A stretch of 33,322 bases of DNA from NCBI GenBank assembly GCA_029937975.1, contig JAPYOW010000008.1, positions 1 through 33,322 on the forward strand, written 5' to 3'. The stretch is from Methylococcaceae bacterium. Lineage in GTDB: Bacteria > Pseudomonadota > Gammaproteobacteria > Methylococcales > Methylomonadaceae. Numbering within the stretch: position 1 is the stretch's first letter; each line of letters starts with the position of its first letter. Positions 8,970 to 19,835 of this stretch are shown in pieces. The position numbers were made by a program, and so were the translations under genes. The notes under the pieces are model-generated. The model had not been told where the DNA came from. It did no database searches and worked only from the letters and a program-made list of their open reading frames with translations.

Positions 8970-9064
8970 TGAGAAAGTGCTTTTATAACAACACACACAT
9001 AGATAGTCGCGGATATTGCAATCAAAACCAAAGCTGTCAAAATATTCTTCGTTCTTATTTTCAT
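8966..9064 (-). CDS. Cytochrome oxidase small assembly-type mini-protein (32 aa, single TM), absent from the supplied ORF track
   Basis: MKIRTKNILTALVLIAISATIYVCVVIKALSQ*; TGA overlaps the cox11 ATG; a single-TM mini-ORF between coxA and cox11. Confidence 0.65.
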   Translation of the reverse strand: MKIRTKNILTALVLIAISATIYVCVVIKALSQ

Positions 9065-9143
9065 TTTATCACTGCACATTTCATCCAAAGGAATGACTTC
9101 CTTTGGATATAAAAATTAAGATTTTTCTCAACTCACGTTGACA

Positions 9144-10751
9144 CTAATAATGCTCTGTCGGAATTTTTTCTGGCGGTGTTAAAAATGTATGGTAAGGAGC
9201 CGGTGACGCAATCGTCCATTCCAGACCATGTTTACTAGCATCTTCCCAGACTTCATCTGTAGCCTTTTCACAGTCAGTGCCTTTAATCGTTTTATACACG
9301 ATATAAACAAAAAGCAACTGGCTAAAGCCATAAATAAAGGCTCCAATACTGGAGATCATATTCCAGTCAGTAAACTGTACTGCATAGTCAGGAATACGAC
9401 GTGGCATACCCGCCAAGCCTAAAAAGTGTTGCGGAAAGAATAGAATATTGACTGAAATCGCTGATAACCAGAAATGCAGTTTACCCAGTCTTTCGTCATA
9501 CATATTACCGGTCCATTTAGGCAACCAGAAATAACCACCCGCCATCAGCATAAAAATAGCCGCGGGCACCAGAGTGTAATGAAAGTGAGCCACAATAAAG
9601 TAGGTATCATGGTATTGAAAATCAACCGGTGCCAATGACATCATCAAGCCGGTAAATCCACCAATGGTAAATAACACAACAAAAGCAATTGAAAACAACA
9701 TAGGGGTTTCAAAAGTCATCGCGCCTTTCCACATGGTTGCGGTCCAGTTGAAAATCTTAACTGCCGTTGGCACTGCAATCACCATGGTGGCATACATAAA
9801 ATACAATTCACCCGCCAGAGGCATTCCCACCAAAAACATATGATGCGCCCAGACTATAAATGAAAGAAAAGCAATGGCCGCAGTCGCATACACCATGGAT
9901 GCATATCCAAACAAAGGCTTACGCGCAAACACAGGAATAATCGTTGAGGCGATACCAAAGGTCGGAAGAATCAAGACATAAACTTCAGGGTGTCCAAAGA
10001 ACCAGAAAATATGTTGATAAAGTACGGGATCTCCACCACCGGCCGCATCGAAGAAACTGGTATCAAAGAAACGATCGGTTAACAACATGGTTACCGCACC
10101 GGCAAATACCGGCATGATCGCTATCAGTAGAAAGGCAGTAATTAACCATGTCCAAACAAATAAAGGCATTTTCATTAATGTCATGGCAGGTGCACGCATA
10201 TTGAAAATAGTCGAGATAATATTGATGGACCCCATGATGGAAGAAATCCCCATCAAATGGATAGAAAAAATAGCAAAGGGCAGTGCATTGCCTGTTTGTA
10301 AGACCAACGGTGGATACATGGTCCAACCTGCAGCAGGCGCGCCGCCTTCCATAAACAAGGTACTGATCAATAATACAAAACCTGCGACCAGCATCCAGAA
10401 ACTCATATTATTCATACGAGGCAATGCCATATCGGGTGCACCAATCATCATCGGTATCATCCAGTTTGCAAAACCGACAAACCCTGGCATCACAGCACCA
10501 AAAATCATCACCAATGCGTGCATGGTGGTCATGGAATTAAAGAACTGAGGCTCAATAAACTGCATCCCAGGCTCAAATAATTCAGTCCGTATAATCAGAG
10601 CCATCAGCCCTCCCACAAAGAACATGACCAATGCAAATACTAGATACAACGTGCCAATGTCTTTATGGTTAGTGGTAATTATCCACCTTAAAAGACCCTT
10701 TGCAGGGCCGTGATCATGATGATCATCATGTTCAGCTGTCTCAGCAGACAT
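9144..10751 (-). CDS. coxA: Cytochrome c oxidase subunit I
   Basis: [35 protein letters not shown]; His/Asp-rich N-terminus [14 protein letters not shown]. Confidence 0.98.
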   Translation of the reverse strand: MSAETAEHDDHHDHGPAKGLLRWIITTNHKDIGTLYLVFALVMFFVGGLMALIIRTELFEPGMQFIEPQFFNSMTTMHALVMIFGAVMPGFVGFANWMIPMMIGAPDMALPRMNNMSFWMLVAGFVLLISTLFMEGGAPAAGWTMYPPLVLQTGNALPFAIFSIHLMGISSIMGSINIISTIFNMRAPAMTLMKMPLFVWTWLITAFLLIAIMPVFAGAVTMLLTDRFFDTSFFDAAGGGDPVLYQHIFWFFGHPEVYVLILPTFGIASTIIPVFARKPLFGYASMVYATAAIAFLSFIVWAHHMFLVGMPLAGELYFMYATMVIAVPTAVKIFNWTATMWKGAMTFETPMLFSIAFVVLFTIGGFTGLMMSLAPVDFQYHDTYFIVAHFHYTLVPAAIFMLMAGGYFWLPKWTGNMYDERLGKLHFWLSAISVNILFFPQHFLGLAGMPRRIPDYAVQFTDWNMISSIGAFIYGFSQLLFVYIVYKTIKGTDCEKATDEVWEDASKHGLEWTIASPAPYHTFLTPPEKIPTEHY

Positions 10752-10808
10752 ACTTAATACCTCTTAAAAAGATTTAGAAACGATTCTGGGAAGATAAGGA
10801 TCAATAAA

Positions 10809-11963
10809 TTACTCATCATCTTCAACAGCAGCCAAAGTGGATTGTTGCTTTTGAATAACAGAAGGTTGAATTGAATCACCCACTGCATTCCCTAACCCAT
10901 TACGAATAAAGGTAGTCACTGAGGCAAAATCAACCGGACTCAACATCTGACCGAAAGCAGGCATCATCCCCTGACCCTTCATCATTAAATCGACTTGTGC
11001 GTCGATATCGCCAATCACAATGGGGCTTCCACTAATGGCAGGAAATACACCGGCCATACCGGCGCCATCGGCCATATGACAAGAAGCACAGTTGTTCGCA
11101 TAGACAGTTTCACCTTTTGCGATCAATTCTTCTTTCGACCACTCTTTTTGTGCTGCACTTTGTTCAGCTAAAGCCAGCGCTTTCTGCTCTTCAACCCAAA
11201 CCGCATAATCAGCTTTTTCCATCGCAATCACTACGATTGGCATAAAGCCATGATCTTGCCCGCATAATTCTGCACATTGCCCTCGATAAGTACCGGGCAC
11301 ATCAACCTCAGTCCAGGATTCATTAATAAAGCCTGGAACCGTATCTTTTTTCCAACCCAGGTCAGGAACCCACCAGGCATGGATTACATCTGCCGCGGTA
11401 AACAAAAAACGAATTTTGGTATGAACAGGAATAACCACTGGATTATCCACATTCAATAAATAATGAGGCACACTCGTCGGATCAATACCCGAACCTATCT
11501 GTCTCGCCCGATTACTTTCTTCATCCAGGCTACTGAAAAAATGAATGTCTTCATCAAGATATTCATATTCCCATTTCCATTGCCAGCCTGTCACTTTGAT
11601 CGTCATTTCAGCTTCCGAGGTATCATCCATATCTATCATGGCTTTAGTTGCCGGAATAGCCATCACCACTAAAATAATGGTAGGAATAATCGTCCAGATA
11701 ATTTCTACCGTAGTATTCTCATGGAATTGCTCCGCTTCATGTCCCATGGATTTTCGGTGATAATAAATCGAATAAAACATGGTACCAAAAACGACAACGC
11801 CAACAGCCACACATATCCACAATGCAATCATATGCATATCGTAGACTTCATTACTGATCCGGGTAACACCTTTCATCAAATTCAGCGTATAGTCAGCTTG
11901 GGCAGACCCAATACCTGACAACAATAGACTGAGAGCAGCAATAAGCTGCTTGGTTTTCTTCAC
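10809..11963 (-). CDS. coxB: Cytochrome c oxidase subunit II with fused C-terminal cytochrome c domain
   Basis: CuA motif CAELCGQDHGFM, TM hairpin, VTGWQWKWEYEY; C-terminal CASCH haem c motif. Confidence 0.96.
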   Translation of the reverse strand: MKKTKQLIAALSLLLSGIGSAQADYTLNLMKGVTRISNEVYDMHMIALWICVAVGVVVFGTMFYSIYYHRKSMGHEAEQFHENTTVEIIWTIIPTIILVVMAIPATKAMIDMDDTSEAEMTIKVTGWQWKWEYEYLDEDIHFFSSLDEESNRARQIGSGIDPTSVPHYLLNVDNPVVIPVHTKIRFLFTAADVIHAWWVPDLGWKKDTVPGFINESWTEVDVPGTYRGQCAELCGQDHGFMPIVVIAMEKADYAVWVEEQKALALAEQSAAQKEWSKEELIAKGETVYANNCASCHMADGAGMAGVFPAISGSPIVIGDIDAQVDLMMKGQGMMPAFGQMLSPVDFASVTTFIRNGLGNAVGDSIQPSVIQKQQSTLAAVEDDE

Positions 11964-12376
11964 GGAGTAGTCTCCAATTAGTAGTTATAAATTCGTATGC
12001 GTTTTTAAGGGACTGTTCCTTGTCACTGCTTAATCATTAAGGAACGAGTTTTAATCTCATCCATTCAGCTTGACACAAGGTTTTGGTTTCACAGCAACAG
12101 AAATAAATATAGACATATAGCAGACTACATATCTATTTATTAGCGCTTTTTAGCGCCAAAAGACAAGTCAAAATAGGATGCGATGAATCTTAGTTTCTTA
12201 AGACCCATGTTCCTTAAAAATTCACCACGCATAAAAAGGGCATTTTAACCTATGCCGGAGTTGTATTCCAGAACAGTGCTAAATGTTTTTAAAATTTATT
12301 CAGGATCCTTCCCTGAAAAATAAGCATATTATAATACAAGTAACTGTTATTACTCTATGTTTTTTAATAAAAAACA

Positions 12377-13054
12377 CTATAAAACTATTTGTGAAGCCAA
12401 GCTGTCAACATCAAGTTTTTCGGTATAGGGAAAAACCCCTAAGAGTGGAACTGAAACTCTATTTGCAATGCTTTCAATGTTTTCTTCGATACATGCCATG
12501 TCGGCATCCAGACACATAGCAAACCATCCGGCACATTGAACTTCATCAGCCGCTAATTGCTGCAGGGTTAATCGAGCATGATTAATACAGCCCAGTTTGA
12601 TCGCAACCACCAAAATGACCGGCAGACCCAAGGCTTTGACAACCGCTGACAGGTCCTGTTCTTCATTCAGAGGCACCAACCAGCCGCCTGCACCTTCGAC
12701 AATGACTACTTCTGCTTTTTCCTGTAATTTTTGAAAAGCAGTAACAATAACATCCAAATCAATTACATTTTCTCTGGCCGCCAAATGGGGTGCCACCGGC
12801 ATTTCCAATGCATAAGGATTTATCTCTTTATAATCTAAAGGCACAGAACTATATTCTTGTAACAACACAGCATCTTCGTTTTTAAGCTGCTTCCCCGCCC
12901 ATTCACAACCAGCAGCAACCGGCTTCATCCCCACAACAGAGTGTCCTTGTTGCTTGAAATAATGCATCAGTGCAAGCGTTGCCCAGGTTTTTCCCACCCC
13001 GGTATCGGTGCCCGTGATAAAAAAACCTTGCTTCATTTTCACATTTTTAGTCAT
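12377..13054 (-). CDS. bioD: Dethiobiotin synthetase
   Basis: FFITGTDTGVGKTWAT, MKPVAAG, VEGAGGWLVPL. Confidence 0.95.
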   Translation of the reverse strand: MTKNVKMKQGFFITGTDTGVGKTWATLALMHYFKQQGHSVVGMKPVAAGCEWAGKQLKNEDAVLLQEYSSVPLDYKEINPYALEMPVAPHLAARENVIDLDVIVTAFQKLQEKAEVVIVEGAGGWLVPLNEEQDLSAVVKALGLPVILVVAIKLGCINHARLTLQQLAADEVQCAGWFAMCLDADMACIEENIESIANRVSVPLLGVFPYTEKLDVDSLASQIVL

Positions 13055-13842
13055 CGAGTTGCCGAAATAAAAAGCACTTCATAAGTAGCCGGAATTAAGC
13101 CATTGACCCGGTATGTTTCATAGCTGTCTGTCATGGCTTGCATCTGCATCCGGCCTATTGTTTTTTGCTTACGCCCCGACATGACCTGGTTAGCGCCAAT
13201 CCCTTTTAACTCTTTCATTAACGCTATCACTGAGGGATACCCTGAGTGATAACATTTGCTTTCAATCCGGATATCTTTAAACCCTGCCTGTTGCAAGAAA
13301 CGAGTAAGTTCATCTACTGTATAAAAATCATTAACATGAGCATAATTATCAACTTGCGCCCAGGACTGTTTAAGCTCCTGTAATGTCTTGGCACCAAATG
13401 TTGAAAATAGCAAACGCCCTCCCGGTTTCAATACCTGCCTAAAATTTACAAACACTGCGGGTAAATTTCGGCACCACTGCAATGCTAAATTAGACACGAT
13501 AGTATCCATTGAATGGTTTGCGACGGGTAACTTTTCGGCATCTGCACAGACAAACTGAATATTACTCAAATGCTGTAACTTGCTTCGTGAGACTTGCAAC
13601 ATAGCGTGGGCAATATCCACGGCAATCATTTGCCGGACAGCCACATCTGACATCAATTGCTGCATTAAAAAACCGGTGCCGCAACCTAAATCTATCACGC
13701 ATTGCCGGGCTATATTTATGTCAAACATGGAAATAAAATCAAATCCGACCTGGCGTTGTAATGCCGCAGCACCATCATAGGTATGGGCTGCTGCATCAAA
13801 CGACTGTCTGATTTTTTTTGCCATGGAGTCAATCGCAATCAT
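13051..13842 (-). CDS. bioC: Malonyl-ACP O-methyltransferase
   Basis: SAM motif VIDLGCGTGFL, SNLALQWC, bio operon context. Confidence 0.93.
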   Translation of the reverse strand: MIAIDSMAKKIRQSFDAAAHTYDGAAALQRQVGFDFISMFDINIARQCVIDLGCGTGFLMQQLMSDVAVRQMIAVDIAHAMLQVSRSKLQHLSNIQFVCADAEKLPVANHSMDTIVSNLALQWCRNLPAVFVNFRQVLKPGGRLLFSTFGAKTLQELKQSWAQVDNYAHVNDFYTVDELTRFLQQAGFKDIRIESKCYHSGYPSVIALMKELKGIGANQVMSGRKQKTIGRMQMQAMTDSYETYRVNGLIPATYEVLFISATR

Positions 13843-14600
13843 ACAAAGCCACTAATCGTATTAACAACCAAAGCCTGATGCGATAAAAAAGGCACATGCC
13901 CTGCCCCTGGCACCATTATCCGCTTACTGTTAGCATATATCTTCTGCATATCTTCACCGACCTGCACAGGTATCAAGCTATCTTTATCGCCCTGGATAAT
14001 CATTAATGGACAATTCAATGCGCGTAATTCATCGCGTAAATCCGCTTGTTTTAGAATATCCAGCCCTTGTTTTAATACCGGCTCTTCGGGAGACGGACAT
14101 TCGTAAATTGCTTGTTTAAGGTCCTTCAATAGACTTTTTCCATGTGCTAGTCCATACACTTGCAAAGCAAGAAATCGCAACAATGTTGGCTGACAGCTTA
14201 GCTGCAAATTTTGCGCAAAATCGTCTAATAATTCGACTTGCATACCATGCCAGTCATCAGCTTGTATGAATTTAGGGTTTCCCGCCAGACAAATCAATGA
14301 ATCAATTCGATGCGGGTACTTTTTTGCCATCGTGAATGCAATGGAGGCACCTAAGGACCACCCTAACAGACAAAATGAAGATTCGGGAACTGCTTCCATC
14401 AAGACGTCAGCAATGCTTTCCAGAGTATAGGGCTCGATGGTGTCGCTGAAACCATGTCCCGGGATATCCAGACAGGTGACCTGGTAATGTTGAGCCAATT
14501 GCCGGGCAAAAGTTCGCCAAATACCACTATGCATCGCCCAACCATGAATAAGCACAATGGGCTTACCTTGCCCATATACTTCTTTATGAATTTTAATCAT
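13839..14600 (-). CDS. bioH: Pimeloyl-ACP methyl ester carboxylesterase
   Basis: Alpha/beta hydrolase: VLIHGWAMHSGIWR, LLGWSLGAS, GAGHVPFLSH. Confidence 0.92.
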   Translation of the reverse strand: MIKIHKEVYGQGKPIVLIHGWAMHSGIWRTFARQLAQHYQVTCLDIPGHGFSDTIEPYTLESIADVLMEAVPESSFCLLGWSLGASIAFTMAKKYPHRIDSLICLAGNPKFIQADDWHGMQVELLDDFAQNLQLSCQPTLLRFLALQVYGLAHGKSLLKDLKQAIYECPSPEEPVLKQGLDILKQADLRDELRALNCPLMIIQGDKDSLIPVQVGEDMQKIYANSKRIMVPGAGHVPFLSHQALVVNTISGFV

Positions 14601-15757
14601 GTTGTGACAGCAACCAAGGCATCCAGTAATTGATCCACCTGATGTTGTTCATGATCAGCCGAAAATGTAATGCGTAACCGGGATTCTCCTCGGGGCACGG
14701 TGGGGGGACGAATTGCGCTGACTAAGAATCCCTTCTCTAATAAATCATTGCTCCACTTTACCACGGTGTGACTATCGCCAACCATCAGGGGTTGAATCGC
14801 TGAAGCTGATGCCATTATGGGCAATCCCAGCTGCTCTGCACCACTACGAAAATGCGCAAGTAACCGGAACAATTTATCTCTTCGCCAATTCTCAACCATG
14901 ACCAGCTCAAGACTGGTACGTGTTGCCTCCGCTATCGCCGCCGGTAACGCGGTAGTAAACATATAACTCCGGGCTTTTTGGATCAAGGTTTCTATTAAAA
15001 CATGAGAACCTGCTATAAATGCACCGAATGTACCAAAACTCTTGCCTAAAGTCCCCATTAATACGGGCACATCGTCTTGCGTCAACCCATAATGCTCAAC
15101 GATTCCACCGCCGGTTTCTCCCAAAACACCAAAACCATGCGCATCATCAACCATTAACCAGGCATTATGCTTTTTTGCCATCACACTGAGCTCGGGCAAT
15201 AAAGCCAAATCGCCATCCATACTAAAAACACCATCCGTAACAATTAATGTCCGCCGATCATGAGGCTTGATTTTAGACTCGAGGTCTTCAAGGTCATTAT
15301 GAAAATAGCGTTTAAACTTTGCCCCTGACAACAAGCCACCGTCCAATAAAGAAGCATGATTTAAACGGTCCTGAAAAATACTGTCGCCCCGTGTTAACAA
15401 AGCAGCGATAACGCCCATATTTGCCATATAACCTGTTGAAAAAAGCAACACGCGTTCACGACCTGTGAATGCAGCTAATTCTTCCTCCAAGGCATGATGA
15501 CTGGCGGTATGACCACAAATCAAATGAGCCGACCCCGTCCCTACCCCATAACGACGACTCGCTTTTTTGAATGCTTCAATTACTTTGGGGTGATTCGCCA
15601 GGCCTAAATAATCATTACTGCTAAAATTGATCATGGGCTTGCCATCAACCCGTATATTCACACCTTGAGGTGATGAAACAACGCGCCTGGAACGATAAAT
15701 ATTCTGCTTTTTTAAGGCCGCCAGTTCATCTTCTAAGTCAGAAAAACCTACACCCAT
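14597..15757 (-). CDS. bioF: 8-amino-7-oxononanoate synthase
   Basis: NFSSNDYLGLANHP, DDAHGFGVLG, GTLGKSFGTFGAFI. Confidence 0.96.
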   Translation of the reverse strand: MGVGFSDLEDELAALKKQNIYRSRRVVSSPQGVNIRVDGKPMINFSSNDYLGLANHPKVIEAFKKASRRYGVGTGSAHLICGHTASHHALEEELAAFTGRERVLLFSTGYMANMGVIAALLTRGDSIFQDRLNHASLLDGGLLSGAKFKRYFHNDLEDLESKIKPHDRRTLIVTDGVFSMDGDLALLPELSVMAKKHNAWLMVDDAHGFGVLGETGGGIVEHYGLTQDDVPVLMGTLGKSFGTFGAFIAGSHVLIETLIQKARSYMFTTALPAAIAEATRTSLELVMVENWRRDKLFRLLAHFRSGAEQLGLPIMASASAIQPLMVGDSHTVVKWSNDLLEKGFLVSAIRPPTVPRGESRLRITFSADHEQHQVDQLLDALVAVTT

Positions 15758-16770
15758 TATGCGTAACTGGAACCACCTGAATGCAATCCTAATCGCTCAA
15801 ACAAAGCCAAATCATGATTCGTCATAGGATTGTCAGTGGTCAGTAATTTATCCCCATAAAAAATGGAATTTGCCCCGGCAAAGAAACACAGAGCCTGCAT
15901 TTCGTCTGACATTTCTTTTCTACCAGCAGACAAACGCACTCTGGATTCAGGCATTAAAATTCGGGCAACAGCAATGGTTCTGATAAAAACAATAGGATCC
16001 AGTGCTTCCGTGTTTTGTAATGGTGTGCCTTCAACTTGCACCAGCATGTTAATCGGTACACTTTCAGGGTGTTTCGGCAAATTGGCTAATTCAATTAATA
16101 AGTTTGCCCGGTCCACATCAGACTCGCCCATCCCGACTATGCCTCCGCAACAGACATTAATATCCGCATCTCTTACTCGCCCTAGAGTATCCAGCCTATC
16201 TTGATAAGTCCGTGTAGTGATGACTTCGGAGTAATATTCTTCCGAGGTATCCAGATTGTGATTGTAATAATCCAGGCCGCCTTCTTTTAACGCCATGGTT
16301 TGCTTGTCCGTCAACATTCCCAGTGTGACGCAAGTTTCCATGCCTAAAGCTTTGACCCCTTGAACCATCTCCACCACCCGCTCAATATCCTTATCTTTAG
16401 GACTACGCCAGGCAGCCCCCATACAAAAACGCGAAGCGCCCTGGTCTTTAGCAAGCTTGGCTGATTGAATAACCTGATCCACAGGCATTAAAGCTTCGGG
16501 TGTCAAATCAGCATCATAGCGTGCACTTTGTGGGCAATAGCCACAATCTTCAGAACAGGATCCGGTTTTAATACTTAATAAACTGCTTATTTGCACCTCA
16601 TTAGGATCAAAATTCTCTCTATGCATAGCTTGCGCTTTAAAAAGCAGGTCATTAAAAGGTAAGGCATATAAGGCTTGCACTTCATCTAATTGCCAATCAT
16701 TTCTAAGGCGTGAGCCAACAGCTAATTGTGCTTTTATGGATATTTGATCTATATTAGGATTCACTGACAT
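15757..16770 (-). CDS. bioB: Biotin synthase
   Basis: Radical [42 protein letters not shown]. Confidence 0.97.
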   Translation of the reverse strand: MSVNPNIDQISIKAQLAVGSRLRNDWQLDEVQALYALPFNDLLFKAQAMHRENFDPNEVQISSLLSIKTGSCSEDCGYCPQSARYDADLTPEALMPVDQVIQSAKLAKDQGASRFCMGAAWRSPKDKDIERVVEMVQGVKALGMETCVTLGMLTDKQTMALKEGGLDYYNHNLDTSEEYYSEVITTRTYQDRLDTLGRVRDADINVCCGGIVGMGESDVDRANLLIELANLPKHPESVPINMLVQVEGTPLQNTEALDPIVFIRTIAVARILMPESRVRLSAGRKEMSDEMQALCFFAGANSIFYGDKLLTTDNPMTNHDLALFERLGLHSGGSSYA

Positions 16771-16855
16771 TCGTAGTATCTCTATGGCTTTATTTCATAC
16801 AGGTTCACAATATTTCAAGTCTGCATCTAAAAAAAACAGGATTTAGTAAACAGAC

Positions 16856-16888
16856 TTGTCAACCCTCTTTAACAAATATGGTAAACAA
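16856..16888. promoter_or_regulatory. BirA-operator-like inverted repeat between bioB and comF
   Basis: TTGTCAACC (16856-16864)-N15-GGTAAACAA (16880-16888), plus isolated half-site GGTTCACAA at 16802-16810. Confidence 0.45.
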
Positions 16889-17579
16889 TTGGTTTAATAT
16901 TATACAGGATAACCTGCTACCGCCTACCTGCATCTTATGTGGCCAGCATGGATTTGACTCTCAAGATATCTGTCACGCGTGTTTTATTGATCTTAAAAAA
17001 AACCTGTGCTGTTGCTCTCGCTGTGCAAAAATATTGAAAACAACCCAGCTAAAGCCTTTACTATGCGGGGCTTGCATCAGTCAAACCCCGGCCTTTGATG
17101 GCACTTATGCCCCCTTTATATACCAAGATGTTTTAGCTTATTTGGTCACTACTTTAAAATTCAATCATCAATACAAAAATGCCCGTTTACTTGGCTACCT
17201 GTTAGCTGATTATTTGCAGAAAACCGCTGAACTTCCAGAAATAATCATCCCTGTTCCGCTCCATCCACAACGATTTCGTGAGCGGGGATTTAATCAGTCG
17301 ATAGAAATTGCAAAATCGCTTTCCAGACACCTCAATATCCCTATTGATACGCAATCTTGTATCCGAAAGCGAAATACCCTGCATCAAATTGACTTGCCTG
17401 CCAGACAGCGACAGTCCAATATGAAACAAGCATTTAAAGTCAAACAGCCCATGAAAGCCCGGCATATTGCCATTTTGGATGATGTGATGACAACGGGCTC
17501 CACGGTGAACGAACTGGCAAAGGTGCTAAAACAATCCGGTGTTAATCGCGTTGATATCTGGGTCTGTGGTAGAGCTTAA
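16878..17579 (+). CDS. comF: ComF family phosphoribosyltransferase-like protein
   Basis: N-terminal Cys4 motifs (CILCGQHG, CCSRC), PVPLHPQRFRERGFNQS, ILDDVMTTGSTVNE. Confidence 0.92.
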   Translation: MVNNWFNIIQDNLLPPTCILCGQHGFDSQDICHACFIDLKKNLCCCSRCAKILKTTQLKPLLCGACISQTPAFDGTYAPFIYQDVLAYLVTTLKFNHQYKNARLLGYLLADYLQKTAELPEIIIPVPLHPQRFRERGFNQSIEIAKSLSRHLNIPIDTQSCIRKRNTLHQIDLPARQRQSNMKQAFKVKQPMKARHIAILDDVMTTGSTVNELAKVLKQSGVNRVDIWVCGRA

Positions 17580-17687
17580 AGGTCAATTTCATCGGCTAAT
17601 TTAACAAAAAAACAATCCGGCCACCTTACTGTCAAAGCCCCCAGAATTTATGCGCTCACGTTGTTGACAAACATGACATTGACTCGC

Positions 17688-18425
17688 TTACAAGCCCTGC
17701 ATAAGTCGTCTGCCATGCTGTCTTAACCACAGTCTCTGTTTCTGGTATTCAGGCAGATGTTGCGCAACTAAAGACCAGAACCGGGTTGAATGATTTCTTT
17801 CTTTGATATGGCAAAGCTCATGCACCACCACATATTCCAAAACTTCTGGCGGCGCCATGATTAACAGCCAGTTGATATGGATATCATTATGAATACCACA
17901 ACTACCCCAGCGACTTTTTTGCGTTTTTATTTTAACCAAACGAGGATACAGTTGATATTTTTCAGCATGTAATGCCACATAAGTCGTGACCCTTTTCCGG
18001 GCCTGAGCTTTCATCCAGTCCATTAAAGAAAGTCTGATCAACTCACTGTCATCTTGTCCCGGTGAACACGCAGAAAAACAGATCTTAAACTCCTGCTCAT
18101 GTAGTTCAATTTTTACTTTTTTCACGCTTGATGGCTGCAAGGATAACTTAATCTGCTGGCCTTGGTATGGGACTAAAACACCATCACTGTAATGCGCTGC
18201 GCCCCATTTTTTTTGGGCTTTAACTTCAATGTTTAATTTATTTTGTGCCTTCACTACCCAGTCTTGCTTCATGGATACAAAGGCATGAATTTGTCGCGCA
18301 CTGACTCGCATGGGAGCAACCACTTCTATTTTTTCTGTAGTCACAACAATACGTGTTTTTGTCGCTCGATGACTACGCCGAATAGTGTATTTAAAAGACA
18401 GGGTGTTAATCATTAATTCATTCAA
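17688..18425 (-). CDS. YgjP-like metallopeptidase (DUF45/M48)
   Basis: VVHELCHIKERNHSTRFW (HExxH-like) and KSRWGSCG. Confidence 0.9.
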   Translation of the reverse strand: MNELMINTLSFKYTIRRSHRATKTRIVVTTEKIEVVAPMRVSARQIHAFVSMKQDWVVKAQNKLNIEVKAQKKWGAAHYSDGVLVPYQGQQIKLSLQPSSVKKVKIELHEQEFKICFSACSPGQDDSELIRLSLMDWMKAQARKRVTTYVALHAEKYQLYPRLVKIKTQKSRWGSCGIHNDIHINWLLIMAPPEVLEYVVVHELCHIKERNHSTRFWSLVAQHLPEYQKQRLWLRQHGRRLMQGL

Positions 18426-18660
18426 AAAGTATGGTTGAGCATACGCCTTATTAACTCATTCCACATATTTAAACCCTATAGGGGCTGATCGATAAGCCTA
18501 GTGATGTTGCGATATCCTGAGCATGCCCCTGCGCCTCATTTTCTAAACAACCCCTGCTTTTATTAATACTCAACAGTAAATCAAGCCTGAAAACCACTAA
18601 GAACCTAACTGCAATCATTACTACCAGTTGTTTGGATAATGACATAATTGTTTCCTGTGA

Positions 18661-19050
18661 TTATTGATTGACCATACGCATGGCCAGTTGATCAAGGGAC
18701 GCGAGCAACCGTGTTTTGAGCACTTCATTGACTGTCATTTCTGCCATAGCTTTAGTCAGACACATCATCCACTGCTCTTTATCAGAGTGTTCGATAATAA
18801 ATTTAAGATGGCGCCGTCTTAGCCTAGGGTGCCCAAATTCCTGAATAAATAAATCAGGACCACCTAACCAGCCCGATAAAAATTTAAACAACGCTCCTTT
18901 TGCAATTGATAAATCCTGCGTATGCTTGCTTCTGATACCTTTAGCCTCAGGCAACGTATCCATATAAAAATAGAAACGTTCGACCAGAACCCGGAGCTGC
19001 GTCTCCCCGCCTATTAGTTCATATGGTGTTGATGTTAAATTCTCAGTCAT
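18661..19050 (-). CDS. Group II truncated haemoglobin
   Basis: YELIGGETQLRVLVERFYFYMD, FKFLSGWLGGPDLFIQEFGHPRLRRRH. Confidence 0.92.
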   Translation of the reverse strand: MTENLTSTPYELIGGETQLRVLVERFYFYMDTLPEAKGIRSKHTQDLSIAKGALFKFLSGWLGGPDLFIQEFGHPRLRRRHLKFIIEHSDKEQWMMCLTKAMAEMTVNEVLKTRLLASLDQLAMRMVNQ

Positions 19051-19166
19051 TTTTTTATCAATATACTGTAACTAATCGCTTCACTAAAATTACTTTCAAT
19101 TCAATGAAACTCTTGTAGTATTATAAGGTCATTTGAAGCAGTATTTTAACATAAGGAAACATTACC

Positions 19167-19835
19167 ATGCGATTACACACAGTGGCTTCTCATTCCGAAG
19201 CCAGCATTTTATCTACCAATAAAATGCTAAGAAATACCTATACTTTGTTGTCTATGACATTGGTTTTTAGTGCTGCAGCTGCAGGCTTGGCCATGTATTT
19301 AAATTTACCTCACCCTGGAATGATTATTACCATGGTTGGTTATTTTGGTTTACTTTTTTTAACGAGTAAATTTAGCAATAGTGCATTGGGTTTACTCTTT
19401 GTATTTGCTTTGACCGGCTTTATGGGACTTACACTAGGCCCCATTTTAAACATGTACCTGAATACTTTTAGCAATGGGCATGAATTAGTAATCACCGCTT
19501 TAGGCGGTACAGGTGTGATTTTTCTTGGTCTATCGGGTTATGCATTAACTACCCGTAAAGACTTTAGTTTTCTCGGTGGCTTTCTAATGGTAGGCGTTCT
19601 AGTTGCCTTTTTAGCCGGTATTGGTGCTATGGTATTTGCTATTCCAGCCTTATCACTAGCCGTTTCAGCCATGTTCATATTACTGATGTCTGGCCTGATT
19701 TTATTTCAGACCAGTGCAATCATTAATGGTGGAGAAACCAACTATATAATGGCAACAGTCTCTTTATACATTTCAATCTATAATTTATTTTTAAGCCTTT
19801 TACATTTATTGGCAGCATTTAACGGTGAAGACTAA
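19167..19835 (+). CDS. Bax inhibitor-1 / YccA family membrane protein
   Basis: Seven-TM profile; GLTLGPILNMY; C-terminal LYISIYNLFLSLLHLLAAFNGED. Confidence 0.93.
   Translation: MRLHTVASHSEASILSTNKMLRNTYTLLSMTLVFSAAAAGLAMYLNLPHPGMIITMVGYFGLLFLTSKFSNSALGLLFVFALTGFMGLTLGPILNMYLNTFSNGHELVITALGGTGVIFLGLSGYALTTRKDFSFLGGFLMVGVLVAFLAGIGAMVFAIPALSLAVSAMFILLMSGLILFQTSAIINGGETNYIMATVSLYISIYNLFLSLLHLLAAFNGED

Noticed and set aside
9228-11918. Plus-strand ORFs opposite coxA and coxB (e.g. 10087-10548, 11545-11760)
   Set aside because: Antisense shadow ORFs of clearly conserved cox genes.
18470-18485. Short palindrome ACCCTATAGGGG
   Set aside because: Too short and isolated to support a function.
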